Source of the DNA: Parasponia andersonii
Taxonomy: Eukaryota; Streptophyta; Magnoliopsida; Rosales; Cannabaceae
NCBI GenBank assembly: GCA_002914805.1
Contig: JXTB01000164.1
Coordinates: forward strand, 141,136 to 205,135
Reading direction: 5' to 3'
Length of the DNA stretch: 64,000 bases
Below are positions 1 to 11,936 of the stretch, piece by piece. Every line of letters starts with the position of its first letter. The stretch's first letter is position 1. Under the pieces are notes generated by a model, which was given only the letters and a program-made list of their open reading frames with translations, was not told the DNA's origin and searched no databases. A program made the position numbers and the translations under genes.

Positions 1-1229
1 TACCAACTTCTAAGTTGGCTTAAAACATCTAATACTTAGAACTTTGGTCCTATAGTCATATTAGGGGTTACGCGTGAAAACTTATTATCTATTATCCTTT
101 ATCAGGTAGGGTAGGGATTAGATAGTAATAGATATTTTTTTTTAAATTTATAATAATTAGAAGTCATTAGTTAAACTCTATTTAAAAAAAATAGAAAAAA
201 GGACACATCTAATTATCTAATTGGATTTTCACTTTCTTTTTTCTTTTTTCCCCTTTTTTCTCTCTCTCTGTTCAGAAATTTATGTTGTTAAATGAAAACT
301 AAGTTGGATTATGGCCAATAATGTTTGTTATGGCCAATAAAGTTTGGCATGATATGAGTTATAATTGGACCTCGTTTTGTTCGAATTAGAGGAATAGATG
401 GACTCCCAATCCCAACAATTAATTTAATGAATTTACGTAGTAATTTCATTTGGTTTCCTCTGATAATGAAATAACTTGTATACCAATTATGAAATATTTA
501 ATATGTACGAAAAGGTTCTTTGTGATAACTCGACGCGATAGAGATTGTCTATCACATTGCCAAAGATTAAGGCTATTCTCATGCTATGTGTTTAATAGAA
601 TCTCATTAGACATAGATTTCATTTTACATCTAATTTATCTCAAAATAAGGCAGACAATCTTACAAAATTAGAAAACTTTCTTGATAAAGAAAATTACAAG
701 ATTAATTGGGGTTTTGCCCCATTTAAGTAGGATAATTTACCTTTATAAATAGGTAGTTACATGATTATAATGGTTATCTCATTATTGTATTGTAATTAAT
801 CCAAACATTTGGTTTCCAATCTAAATGGAAATTCTATAATTATAAAAAATACTAGTTACCTTTATCTATAAATAAAGGTCCTATGCTCAATTTGATACGA
901 TAATCAGTTTGTCAAATTATATTCTCAACTCTCGTGACAATATATATGGGTCTATTGAATTAATCAGAAGAGCTTGTTCAAAGTTGTTCATAGATAGAAT
1001 ATGTAGAACTTGTTTCGTTTAGTGAAAATCTAAGGAAATAGAGATAGTAGATCTAGTTGATCTATAGTTGGTAATTTTGATGAATAATTGAAAATAGAAG
1101 ACTATCTTGCAAAAGATTTTAAAATTTATTATACTCAACCACATACTCGACTATGCTCAACACCATATCCAACAAGATTAAAAGATTATTTTGCAAAGAA
1201 TTTTAAAACTAAACCTTTATTCAAAATTC
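1..1229. other. AT-rich non-coding stretch, possible LTR-like segment
   Basis: No supportable gene is seen. Around 680-960 there is a TATA-like element (tataaataaag, near 866-876) in a context resembling a Copia LTR promoter, but no partner repeat or LTR boundaries were found, so this is only a hint. The rest is low-complexity AT-rich sequence next to the hAT transposase fossil. Confidence 0.35.
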
Positions 1230-1790
1230 ACCATTAAACAGTCCATTCCTCCAAATTTTATATGGATTCTATTTCATAATAAGTGTATTAAAATCATTGA
1301 ACTCACATTGTATATTGCTAACTTCATTATAACCCTATCATTATAATCTCGATATACTTAGTCTATGTTTAGAATATAATCTATCTATTGAAGTCTTAAG
1401 TGGGAGAGCTGTAGTATTAACATCATGTTTAATACCTATAAAATTCTCAATCACAAGCCCATTTTAGTCCACATAATGTAATATGATGGCCATGTGTTTC
1501 TTCATTGAAATGTCGTGAGATCATCAACTATAATATGACTATAATACCTCCCTAATATCTTTGATTATAACATTTATAGTTTCAACGTATTTAATATCTT
1601 TCTAAATCTCAGGATATACTAATTTAAGATTATCATAAGTATTTTGCAGTATAACAGCTTTGACTTCGTTATTATGATTAGTAAGAAATTGTAAAAATTC
1701 GAGAAATTTATCTTTATTTCTTAAACTCTCATATTCATCATAACCATGAAATGAAAGCCCTCATTATAAAAGGAATCGAGTACAAATAAC
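1230..1790 (-). pseudogene. hAT-type transposase fossil (DUF4371/TTF-type zinc-finger family)
   Basis: Read on the minus strand, the stretch gives consecutive blocks that match the DUF4371 region of plant hAT-derived 'zinc finger MYM-type 1-like' proteins. Recognisable are HGYDEYESLRNKDKFLEFL, then NHNNEVKAVIL and IIKDI, then SHDISMKKHMAIILHYVD, VIENFIGIKH and a TTALPLK block followed by LYSKHRLSISRL. Family members read RGHDES...FLELLKFLANHNE...DESRDISMKEQMAVVLRYVD...IERFLGI at these points. Several in-frame stops and frame changes interrupt the blocks and no start or C-terminal dimerisation domain is visible, so it cannot encode a working transposase. It is a broken internal fragment of an autonomous hAT element or a domesticated relative. 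No terminal inverted repeats were found. Confidence 0.72.
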
Positions 1791-1837
1791 TAATGCACAA
1801 AACAAGTTTGATAATTAAATCGGGCTTGTTGTAATTG

Positions 1838-2105
1838 GAAACTGAGAAACCAAATTCAATTACTAGAAGCTAAAAAATCAATTTAGTTACTAGAAATTGA
1901 TTTAATTTTTGTAACTAATAACTAAATTCCAATGAAACTAATTTGACTACCGAAAACCTGAAAACAAAGTTTATTAGAAACTAGAGAAAAATGTTACTTG
2001 AAACTAGTTTCGTTTACTGAAAACCAGAAACCAATTTGATTATTAAAAACCGAGAAACCAATTTTATTACTAGAAACTATTTTAGTTTCTTGTAGTTAAA
2101 ATATT
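1838..2105. repeat. degenerate tandem repeat, unit about 25-35 bp
   Basis: Variants of a gaaac(c/t)-gagaaaccaa...ttactag motif recur about ten times with poor spacing. It has no coding potential. It looks like an old minisatellite in transposon-derived DNA. Confidence 0.5.
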
Positions 2106-2248
2106 AGAAAAATGCTACTGAATGTCGTATTTTAAAAAGGTAATATTTTTGGTATTTTTTTTAAAAAAAACTTAGGTATAAGTGACTAAATCCCTATAAA
2201 ATTAGACAATTTAAAGAATTAAATGGAAAAAGAAAGTATCACTAAAAG

Positions 2249-2641
2249 TGTAATGCCCCAAGTCCCATATTGGGTATGCTCTGGGAAGATCATGTATATT
2301 TAAGTAGTAGTCCATGAGCCCAAAAGTACCTTCAAGCTAGCACTTTTGGGTGAGACCCTGTGATGTTACATTTAGTATCAGAACTGACCCAGTCCATACC
2401 TGTGAAAGGCTGTCACGGGCCGAAATCATGGTGAATGTGGACCCCGCCCATAGGAGTTATATGTGGGCTATTGAATATAGACCTCTAGCGAGGACGCTAA
2501 GCCCTTAATGGGGAGAGATTATAATGCCCCAAGTCCCACATTGGGTATGCTCTGGGAAGATCATGAGTATTTAAGTAGTAGTCCATGAGCCCAAAAATAC
2601 CTTCAAGCTAGCACTTTTAGGTGAGATCCAGTGATGTTACA
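2249..2641 (+). mobile_element. TRIM (terminal-repeat retrotransposon in miniature), structurally complete
   Basis: Two direct terminal repeats of 122 bp each (2249-2370 and 2520-2641) flank about 149 bp of non-coding internal DNA. The left repeat starts TG and ends CA. The right one starts TA, one change from TG. The two differ at about 8 positions, roughly 93% identity by eye. Directly after the left repeat, ttagtatcagaact resembles the primer-binding site for initiator tRNA-Met (TGGTATCAGAGC). Directly before the right repeat, ggggagagat is a polypurine tract. The internal part also contains gcgaggacgc, a motif I recall from plant TRIMs. The element is flanked by a 5-bp duplication, AAAAG at 2244-2248 and 2642-2646. 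It encodes no protein and must have moved with enzymes supplied in trans. Confidence 0.9.
2371..2384 (+). other. TRIM primer-binding site (tRNA-Met-like)
   Basis: The sequence tttagtatcagaac follows the left terminal repeat at once and matches the usual TGGTATCAGA plant initiator-tRNA site with small changes. Confidence 0.7.
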
Positions 2642-2646
2642 AAAAG

Positions 2647-5330
2647 AGTTTAAGTGGGATTGTGATTCATCTCAAACAAAAATTCATTAGTTGATGGATG
2701 CATTTTAAAATTAGAGAAAAACTTGCGATTTTTTGTCTTATTTTTTATTTTTGTTGTTTTTTTGTGTTATATTATCGATTCTTTATCTCGCTAGTCATAA
2801 GGAGAATGGCATTAGCAGGAAATATGTGGCGGTTGAGATGAGAGAGAAGTAGGAGAGGGTTCAATTTCCTTTCAATAACCCTAAGATTAGACACGTGAGC
2901 TACACAAATTCTATTAGTAAAGCCTTTGGACGTATAGGAATAAGTAAATGGGCAACGGATGCAACAAAAACAAAATATTTGGGATTTAATGTGATATCCA
3001 AGATTCTTACATGTATAATAAGCCAATAATAAATATGTTCATATTGCATAATAAACATATCAAGTAACTAGTATCAATTTTATGATAAATTGCTCATTCT
3101 TATTATTAAATGCTTACGATATGTATTGTTGTACTAATATTTGTCGAAGTGTTCCTATGTAGTGTAGAGGTTCAGTATCCTCAGAGAAAGAGCTTGGAGT
3201 GTGAAAAGAACAAAGAATATATTTATGAATTTGTACACATGCATTAAAATCATGTTTGTTGATAACTTGATCAAATGGTAGTTTTTTGGTAAAAGTACAT
3301 TTTTCACACTTTTCGAAGTTGAACTCATTGTGTGTTTAACACGTCAAATAGTTCTTATTTAATGTGTAGAAATCATTTCTAGTATCTTACAAAATGTTGG
3401 TTCTATGTGAGCACGAGGTGGTGGTCATTGTACTGAATTGTGTTTAATTGTACTAAACTAACTTAGATACAACTTAATCACGTAATGTCATATTTAAGCA
3501 TTATAATAATTAGGCATTGATATCTTGTTTACATTATTAATTAGAATCTAATTGACTTATTTGTATATTTAATGATTGGTTATGGGGCTAAGTTCTACCA
3601 AATTATAATAAAATTGGCCATATGGGATCATAAGTCAAAGTATGACTAGATTTCATCTTTTAAGCTAGGTTTCATCATTTTGGCCTACACTTGAGTGTAT
3701 AGAAAAGGCCATTAATATGATGAGTAAGCCAAAAGTTAGCTAAATCTTGACACATAAAAAATTTAGGGTGTGAAATATCGAAAATACCCCTTAAAATTTA
3801 AGTTATGCCTTTTCTTAGTCATTAAGTATTGATTTTGGACCAAATCTAGTTATTTATTTCCTCTTTCTCTCTAGCCATGACTTGAACCACTCCAGCCACT
3901 ATTTAAGCTTTTCTCAACTCTTTTTAGCCATATTCAAGAGTTTCCAAGTGGTAGAACTCAAGTTAGAGTTCTAGAAAACAAGATAGGTCTAACCTAGTCA
4001 ATGTGAGTCTACTAGTTCTTCTTTTTTAGTGTTGTTTTTTAATTGAAATTCTCCACTTGCTGTAACTTAAGTATGAGTTTTTTTAGGTTCTCTTAAGTCC
4101 TAAAATCCATTTTAAAGTCTTGAGAATCAATCTGGTGGAGGTAGAAGGCAAGAGATTCAACAAAAACTCAAACTAGTCAAAAGGTTTATGAAGGATTTGA
4201 GTATATAATTGGTTTCTTTTGCTTTAACTCCTAGATCAAGGCTTTTATTTGATGAATAAAGGTCCTAAGAAACCTTATATATTTCTAGAAAGATAGAATT
4301 TAAGTAGAAGACTAAAGTTAGACTTAAAATCATAAAGCGTGTCAATTATAAATTTAAGTATTTTCATGTATAGTAGATTATATTTTTTATATTTGTAATT
4401 TGATTTTCTAAACTTGGATTGTATATTTTATGGATCTTATTTTTTATTACACTCATTTTGTGGCTGGTAATAATGTTATACAAGTATGAAAGTGATTTTA
4501 AACTTTATCTAAATCGAAAAGAATTCAAGTGCATTTAGGTTATTCTAAATGATCCTCTTTGATGTGTTATATGTGAGAATTGGCTTGTCAATTTTTATTA
4601 CAGGTCTTAAACTATGATTTAAAATATGTGAGAATGTCTTGAAAATAGGAGAGATGCTGTCCAAATAATTTTAAAATGAAATGGCACCATTTAGGGGCAT
4701 ATGGACTAGTTTTTACAAAATTATGTGTCATTTTAGATCATTTTGTACTAATGAAATAACATTCATATTTTAGTACTTTTGAACAGTTTTTCAATGCTAG
4801 TTATTAACAGCCAAGTACCTTAAGTGATTTGTATGCTTCTGAGTTATTTTAAGATCAAGTTTTCTAAGTTAGTGAAAGTTGTAATTTCAGTCTTGTGGTC
4901 ATTTTCTTTAAGCATTTTATATTGTAGTGATTATTCTAGTAATAAAATTGATATCAAATCTTCCACACACCTTACCACAGAGGATAATGACCCTTTTCGC
5001 TATCTTTTTTTGTCAGACACAAGGTAAGTAAAGATTCATTTTACTGCGTTATAAAGACACTAGTAAATACAAGTTATTTTCCTATATGATTATGCATATT
5101 ATAGTAATATGTATTATTACTATAGTTGATATAAGTTCATGAAAGATATAAGCATGACATGATCATTTAAGCATGATTTTCAGAGAAGTGAAATTTCTCA
5201 TGCATTGGATTTAAAATAATACTGTTGTACTTATTTTACGAAATATATTTTAAGTACATTATTTAGTCTATCTACATTGGGTAGGTATGATTTGCACAGA
5301 CATCCTTTTCGCATAAATGGCCACAAAATG
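2647..5330. other. repeat-derived intergenic DNA, no gene
   Basis: No reading frame here shows family resemblance. The part from about 3780 to 5330 looks like the left half of an old dispersed repeat. Its end, with the phrase tgggtaggtatg, reappears in related form at 9222-9420, beyond the Athila-like insertion. I could not assign it to a transposon superfamily. Confidence 0.4.
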
Positions 5331-7054
5331 CATAGGTGGCCAAAGAATTGTTACTCGTCCCTGAGTGATAAAACAAAGAAAAATGAGACAATAAAGACAC
5401 AAAGACACAACTGAGCTCTGGTTTTATTGACACAAGAATCATTCCTTAATTCTCTATTTTACTCCTCAATCTTTAGCTTATGATCAAAATCACCCATCCT
5501 CAAATATTCATTCAAGTCATTACAAACTTACTCCTAAATGTGATTTTTCCTTAGGGGTGTGTGTGTGCGTGTATGTGTGTGAAAATTATGGTCAAAATTC
5601 TCTAGATCACTCAAGTCATATCAAAATATGATCATTAGGCCTAATTTTTTTGGTTCCATAAGCTAATCTTATAAATCCCTCTCCACTAATATAAGTCAAC
5701 CAAACACTTAAGACTTATAAAGCTTCCACAAATTTACACAATTGAGCATAGTTAGGGATTTTTTTAAAAATATTTTTTTAAGACACTCGAATGTCACGAC
5801 ACCTTTTTATGCGAATGCCAACATCAGTGTTGAAGGTACCCGGTTACTTAGCAAAGTCACTTCTAGAGTTGTTGTAGCATACTCATAATCTAGACTACTG
5901 TTTAATGCAAAAGTACACATGGAGCTCATATTACCCCTGGTTACTAGGTGGTCCAGAACATTGGAGTATTCATTATTCATGACACTATTTTCTTTCCTTT
6001 TTTTTTTTATACTCTCCAAAACTTAAGCCCATTTTACTTTCGATGTATCATGCCTACACTAAGTCCTCCATATTTGGTTTCCTAAATTTCGCCTCAATAG
6101 AATCACAAAATTAGTTCTAGAATCTTAAGCCCTCGCAATGATTCAAGATTTCCTAAGCTTTTTAAAAGTCTCTTAATCCATAGCTCTAGTGCAAAGAAAA
6201 ATTGGAAATTTCACATATAAAAACAAGTTGAGACAAATATCCCCAATATTCAAGTCATGGCAATTCATCTCATAAGCTAAAAGTGTTAGAGTAATAGGAA
6301 TTTCATAATATCACAATGTTGCAACACACCAAAGCAACAAAAGAAACAAAAGAAAATAATAGACAACCACACAAAACAACATGACTGACCCATACAGCAC
6401 ATAAAAGATATAAAATTAGATAAAAATACAAACAAGTAAACTTAAGTTCCCCCAAACTTAAAACAAACAGTGTCTCCACTGCAATAAAAAATGAAAAACA
6501 AAAAGTGAGACAAAAAAAATGAAAGGTAAAAATGTGAAAACTCCTTGACATAGCTATTCTGTAGCTCCATTCGACCCATCTTCCTCAGATTCTACCCTAT
6601 CCTCATCATCCAAGTCCTGGAGTATTTATTCTGGAAATGCAGGGAATATTGGAATGAGTTTGGTGAAAGTCCTCTGCAAGGACTTCTTCAATGCATTGTC
6701 TCGCTCCTTTGTATAAGCCCAAAATTACTGTTATTGCTTATGAGTTTGCTGCAGCATTGACATCAGTTGGTACTACTGTACCTCCTGTTGACTTACTTGC
6801 TACTCTAGGGATCTAAACTGCTAAAGAATATCACCATTGGTGCTGCTGCTGGATACTACAATAGGTCTTCTAAATGCTACAGTAGGTCTGCTAGATGAAA
6901 GTCGATAGGGAGAATCAACTGGTCCTTCTTGAGCAATTCATGCGATGGCAATGACATCTACTTCACCCATGTTGTGCAGCTTTTCTTCATTTTCCAAATA
7001 TGGAGCACAGACATTCTGACACATCTTGGTAAGTAGGGACAAGAAGAATAGAGC

Positions 7055-7700
7055 TCATGACTTCCTCGCAGCATATGCACAAATTTCCTTATGAATCATG
7101 AGACCCACATTTATAAATTTTCCAGTCAACATGGAGTACAATAGTAGCACATGATCCTTGGAAACTCTTTTGTCATGTGTGGTGGGTAACAAATGGGATT
7201 TTAGAAAATGGTACCAGACTTTTGCAGCTAGGTTCAGTGAGCCCTGAAGGAAAGTGTAGGCACCATAAGTTGAGACATTCCATTTTGCCTCTGCAACAGC
7301 AACCATCTCCAGCATTGTTAGCAGCTCAGGCTCTATAATGTCTTCAACAAATTCCAAGTGTTTATCTATCGGATCCCCCAAGCCAAATATAGCATTGATG
7401 GCTTCCTCACTTAAAAGGACTTGAACACCATGGACATACACGGTATCTTCCTCTATGTCAGTCAAATTAGTGTAGAACTCACGGACTAGAGGCAGAATCG
7501 GGTCCTCTGAGTGAGCGCAGAATAGGTGCCAGTTATGTTAGATGATGACATCTACAATGAACGATAGCTGCCCTATTGACTCAGTATTTTCCAACATGAA
7601 GTCTTTCTCGGCACTTAAGGGTCGATTTTGAATATTCTCTTTATACCTTGCTTCGACTTCGTCAGAATCAAATTTGGCCACTTTAGAGGCCTTGTAAGCT
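7055..7700 (-). pseudogene. plant transposon protein (PF20167-like) fragment, interrupted
   Basis: The minus strand encodes VREFYTNL, then VYVHGVQVLLSEEAINAIFG, then AAKVWYHFLKSHLLPTTHD followed by KRVSKDHVLLLYSMLTGKF and INVGLMIHKEI. These match in order the plant domain that reads VREFYANL...V.VRG..V.FS.EAIN..LGL...KVWYYFL..RLLPTTHD..VSKERALLLYAILTG..INVG. Upstream residues (about 7480-7700) continue the similarity but contain an in-frame stop near 7540. Another stop follows the ARKS residues near 7052. The open part is 136 codons against a domain of about 200. It is known from the 5' ORFs of Athila-type and related plant retroelements, and its biochemical role is unclear to me. Confidence 0.7.
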
Positions 7701-7747
7701 ACTTACTTGATCCCAATTTCCTTTTTCTCTTAACGGTGTCAAAAACT

Positions 7748-9221
7748 TGTTACGGATTTTATAATTGCTACGCATATGCACGTGCCGAATAAGTTATATA
7801 GTAGTGAGTTGAATATCGTCTCCACATGGATTAATTACTAAAATTATTTGTAAATGCTAAATGTCAAACAAGTTCGTTTAAGGATTGAGAAATAAAAAAT
7901 TTGCAATAAAATAGTAGAAACAGACATATGCAAACAGAATTGTAAATACTAAGTAAAAAATAGCACGATCTAATCAAGAGATTATAAATCAATTGTAGGA
8001 TTAAGTTGAGATTAATGAATCTTTCTCAGTTGCAAATCTTGGCATAAATGCTGAAGCAATGCTTATGGCAAAATTCAATCCAGTAACCGAAAATTCAATC
8101 TGCACATAATAATCTTCTGAATTTATTATATTTAGAGTTCTTCAAACTAGATTTAACATATTCTTATGTCGTACCAGTTGTCAAAATATCATTTATAGAA
8201 TTGATTTTCATGGGTTATGTACAATAATAATATATTTCTATACCATTACTAATTCAAAGATCTACTAAAAAAATGATTGAAACATACATCATTCAAGCTG
8301 GATCTAACTAAAATTAACCTTTTCAGAATTAATCCTAATTTATTTATTATAAATATTGGTGGCCAAACTATAATAGGGATTAATAACTAAGCTCACTTGA
8401 ATGAACAAGAAGAAATTACCATAAACATCAAAAGAACATTTAACTTGTCATTACAACCTTAGTTTCATCATAATTCTAGCTAAAGAAAACTTAGCTCATG
8501 TTCTGGAGCTCGAAAATTAGTAGCCCAAAATAATCTATTGATTACAAAATAGTTCAAGAAAAAAAAATTAAATACAAAAAGAGAATGAAAGAGGTAAAGA
8601 AAGTTCTAGTTGGATGATGGTGATTTCAGCTCCTTACTGCTGCTAGTACTTCCTCTTCTTCGTCCTTTCCTCTTTGTACTCTCCTTCTTTTCTTTCTTTC
8701 CTTTTTTGTATTTCTCTCTTAGCTCAGCTGCCACCCTTCTTCTTTTCTTCTTATAGTACATTTTTTCTTTTATATTAGAGTAGGTGAGGTATCCTAATAC
8801 ACGTATCAGCCAAATAAAGGAGTGAAGACCACTTTTGCTTTATTTTTTCTTAGCTGGTATTTAATATTAGTTGTCATCACTAGCTGTGCATAAAAGACGC
8901 CAATTGAAAAGAAAATCTGTTGCTCAATATTGCTCCAGCATGCTACTATAACTAAATTGATTCCAATTTTGACTTAAGTTCAACCTTTTTTCTAAGATGT
9001 TGCCATTTAAATTCTGCAGAATTCAAGGCTAGGATTCAACAATTCTACTAAAAATTAAAAGAAATAAAATAGATATTGACTAAATTAGATCTTAAACACC
9101 AAAAACAATAAAGACCAAAATAAAGGAAGAAAAGTACCTAAATTAGACAATTTATTCCTTTGAAACAACTATTCTAAGACTCAAAGACACACCAAATAAC
9201 TCTATTTTCATAGAGTTATCA
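7748..9221 (-). repeat. 5' LTR of the Athila-like remnant
   Basis: The stretch is 1474 bp long and has TG...CA ends on either strand (tgttacgg at the left, gttatca at the right). The right end shows the short palindrome aactctattttcatagagtt. The primer-binding-site relic lies immediately to the left. Only one copy is present, so the boundaries rest on these motifs. Confidence 0.55.
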
Positions 9222-9450
9222 GTAAGTATAGTTTGCACAGGCATCCTTCCTGTATAGGTGGGCATGGCTTACCGATTATCAGGATTGAGCATTGTATCAT
9301 GAGATTTATTAGGTACATTACCTAGTCGATCTGCGTTGGGTAGGTATGGTTCACATTGGCCATATGTTTCCTTTGCACATAGGTGGACATGACTTACCGA
9401 CTGTTGCGGCTTTGTAGTGTACTCAAGAGCCCTATAAAGGAATGTTTTCT
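9222..9450. repeat. imperfect tandem units of an unclassified dispersed repeat
   Basis: Two diverged units share the phrases tgggtaggtatgg, cataggtgg-catg and gacttaccga. A third relative lies at about 5265-5330, on the other side of the Athila-like insertion. The layout fits an older repeat split by the later insertion. Confidence 0.45.
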
Positions 9451-10030
9451 AAGAAAAGTGCATCAAAATAGAAAGTTGTGAAAAAAAGAGTACAATAGGA
9501 ATTTCAATAAAGTTTATGCGTGAAATATATTCATGAACAGACATGATCTTTACTTACTAAGTATTAGCTCATTTAGTTCCTGTGATGCAAATGAAGAGAT
9601 ACATGATGTATAGAGTTGCTAGTTGACTAGCACACTTTCTTGTCACTATGATTATACAGATGTAGATGAGCTTGACTTATGGGTATGTTTTCTTTATATT
9701 TTGATATATTGTAAATAAAACTACTGATGGCAAGATAAAATGATAAGGACTTTTAGTTATTCATTTTATAAGAACATTTTCAGAAAGTAATGCCATACAA
9801 TGTCTTTGTTTTGGAGTTTGAAAGATTTAAATTAGCCCATTTTTTTGAACAAAACTAAAGTTATGGTTTATAAAAGAATAATACTTCCTAATTTGTACTA
9901 TATAGTTATATAGATAAGAAAGGGAATGTTACATTTAAATGTCAAAAATAAAAGATTAGACATAAATTCTAAAGATGGGAAACATTGGAAAAGTTTGCTG
10001 CTAATTACCCCTTTACTAATTACAAAAGTC

Positions 10031-11070
10031 AGATATTAAGAGAAATTAGGGGAAATATGCATCTTAATATAAGAAATTTGAGATATATACTTTTAGAGAA
10101 AAACATGTGAAAAATATGCATATTGACGAAAATACCCTTAAAAAATTAAACTCGATTTAATATGCATGTAAAATATATTTGTTCAAATCTTCAATTTTTT
10201 TTAAAATGAAGTTTAAAAATAATGAGTATAGTTTAAAATAGTCTATTACCAAATTTCAAGATGTTATGAGATAATTTATGTGTTGAAAAATCATTTTTAG
10301 ATTAATTTTTGCGAGTTTTAACAAAAAATTACGATAATTGTCGAAAATTTCGATGATTTTCGATGGTTTTAGATGAAAATTGTATTATTGATAAAATTTT
10401 AATGAAAATGGTATTTTTGATAATATTTAATGAGATTTTGATGGTATATTTTCGACAACATTTCAATGAAAGTGGTATTTTTGACAAAATTTTGGTGAAA
10501 ATTGTATTTTTGATACTTCTCGATGTTATTTCAATAAATGGTATTTTCGATAATATTTCGAAAAAAATAGTATTTTAATGATATTTCGATAAAAGTGGTA
10601 TTTTAGATATTTTTTGATACTATTCAATAAGTGGTATTTTCGACGATATTTCGATTAAAATGGTATTTCAACGAAAATGGTATTTTGATATCTTTCGATG
10701 TAATTTCAACATTTTTGATAAGTTTTGACGATTTTGCAAATTACGGTAAAAATGACAAATATTAACTCAAGTTTAATTTTTTTCACACATATATCACCTC
10801 AGACTATCTCGAAACTTAATAATAAACTTTTTTAAACTATACACATTGCATTTAAACATGGAAATTTTAATTATTAATTATATTTGATAAACAAAATATG
10901 GAAGAGATGAGATAGGTTAATAGACATATAGGATGTGAACCAATTATTAGGGGTAGTTTAGATTTTTCAGGTGTGTATATACATATTTTACCAAATTTTA
11001 TTGAGGGAGCTTATGCTCCAAATTAGATATATTTTCATGCATATTTTACTTAATTTCTCAATATTAATTA
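10031..11070. mobile_element. non-autonomous element with long diverged terminal inverted repeats
   Basis: The left arm (about 10031-10141) and the reverse complement of the right arm (about 10945-11070) align in order. Both share agaaatta, aaatatgcat, a diverged 'aattt(g)ga' block and a stretch of the type aaaatat-cat-ata ahead of accc(t/c). Identity is roughly 70-75% by eye over more than 100 bp. The interior is non-coding and mostly a degenerate short tandem repeat. Long TIRs with a repeat-filled interior suggest a Mutator-type non-autonomous or fold-back element. No target duplication was fixed because the ends are decayed. Confidence 0.5.
10330..10720. repeat. degenerate minisatellite, unit about 30 bp
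   Basis: A unit close to ttcgataaaa-tggtatttt followed by gataatat recurs about a dozen times with variation. The core tggtattttYga is the best kept part. It lies inside the long-TIR element. Confidence 0.65.
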
Positions 11071-11936
11071 CTTTGTCATTATTTTCTCATTTTAATTTAT
11101 TTTCCTTTCTTTGACCTAAAGAAACACTTTCAATAACAGTCACAGGACAAGTTCCAACCAGCCTGCCGATATAACCGTTTTTTTTTCTCCCCTCCCTTTT
11201 ACATCATTTTCTCTCTCTTTTTTTACTTTTTTTTAGAGACATTAGTATCTTATTTACATTATCATTTTTTTCGTATCACTTCAAGGATATCATAAAACAA
11301 AAATATTATCCATTTTTAACCTGTCTCAATTTGGTAGATCATTTGATGAAACTCGTAAAAACTAATAACTTCCAACAAAGTCTCTAAAAATACTAATAAT
11401 AATAACTTCCTACAAAGTAAATTTTTTTGGGGGGGCATTGGAAGAATATTAATTTTATTTCTGTTAAGAATACAAGCTCAATATAGACATCATCTTCAAC
11501 CTTGGTACGTATTACAAGACCTTCTGTCCTTAATTTTGATGCTTTTGTTTGGTTAACTGCATATTTGCAGGTAGGCTTAATGCTTATTCCTTCTTATTCA
11601 AGAAAAAAGGCCCTTCTTAATTAATACGGTGCTTTGATTCTTTTCATCTTTTATTTTTTAAATGTATGTGGTGTCCTTCCTCAGTTATGTTTTGTTTTAC
11701 TCTATATCAAATTGTCTTATAAGAAGTTCTGTCACATTTATATTTATGTATGTCCTTTCGCTTAAAGCCTTATTATATAAGCCTCCTTTTGGGGTTATTC
11801 CAATAGTTTTTAGTTTTTTTTTTTTTTTTGCCTCGTTTTGATCACCAAAGAGAGTTACGTATTATAATATTCATGGCTTATAGATTGTATCAAAACTAAA
11901 CTCCTGTCATTGCAGAAACGCTCTCCTCATTTGTTG
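11071..11936. other. upstream region of the Expp1-family gene
   Basis: AT-rich, with no gene. Just before the coding start, tgtcattgcag at 11904-11914 has the form of a splice acceptor, so the gene may have an intron in its 5' UTR. A tattatataagcc TATA-like motif lies at about 11770-11782. Confidence 0.4.

Larger units (their letters stand above)
5331..9221 (-). mobile_element. Athila/Cyclops-like Gypsy element remnant (one LTR plus decayed internal part)
   Basis: On the minus strand the order is LTR (9221 down to 7748), a degenerate primer-binding site, then a decayed protein region. The LTR starts TGATAACTCTATG, ends TAACA and contains a phrase close to tatcgtctccacatgga, familiar from this class of plant LTRs. 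Just inside, the minus strand reads TTTTTGACACCGTT, a decayed form of the tRNA-Asp site TTTTTGGCGCCGTT used by Athila-like elements. The protein region carries the 'putative plant transposon protein' domain often found in such elements. No pol genes and no second LTR are visible, so it is truncated on its 3' side, and the left edge is approximate. It sits inside another repeat. Confidence 0.6.

Noticed and set aside
2249..2641. CRISPR-like or tRNA-related direct repeat
   Set aside because: Two 122-bp direct repeats with primer site, polypurine tract and target duplication are those of a TRIM retroelement; a CRISPR is not expected in plant nuclear DNA.
6303..6551. 82-codon hydrophobic minus-strand ORF
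   Set aside because: Low-complexity Phe/Leu/Cys-rich translation of AT-rich repeat DNA with no motif; not a believable membrane protein gene.
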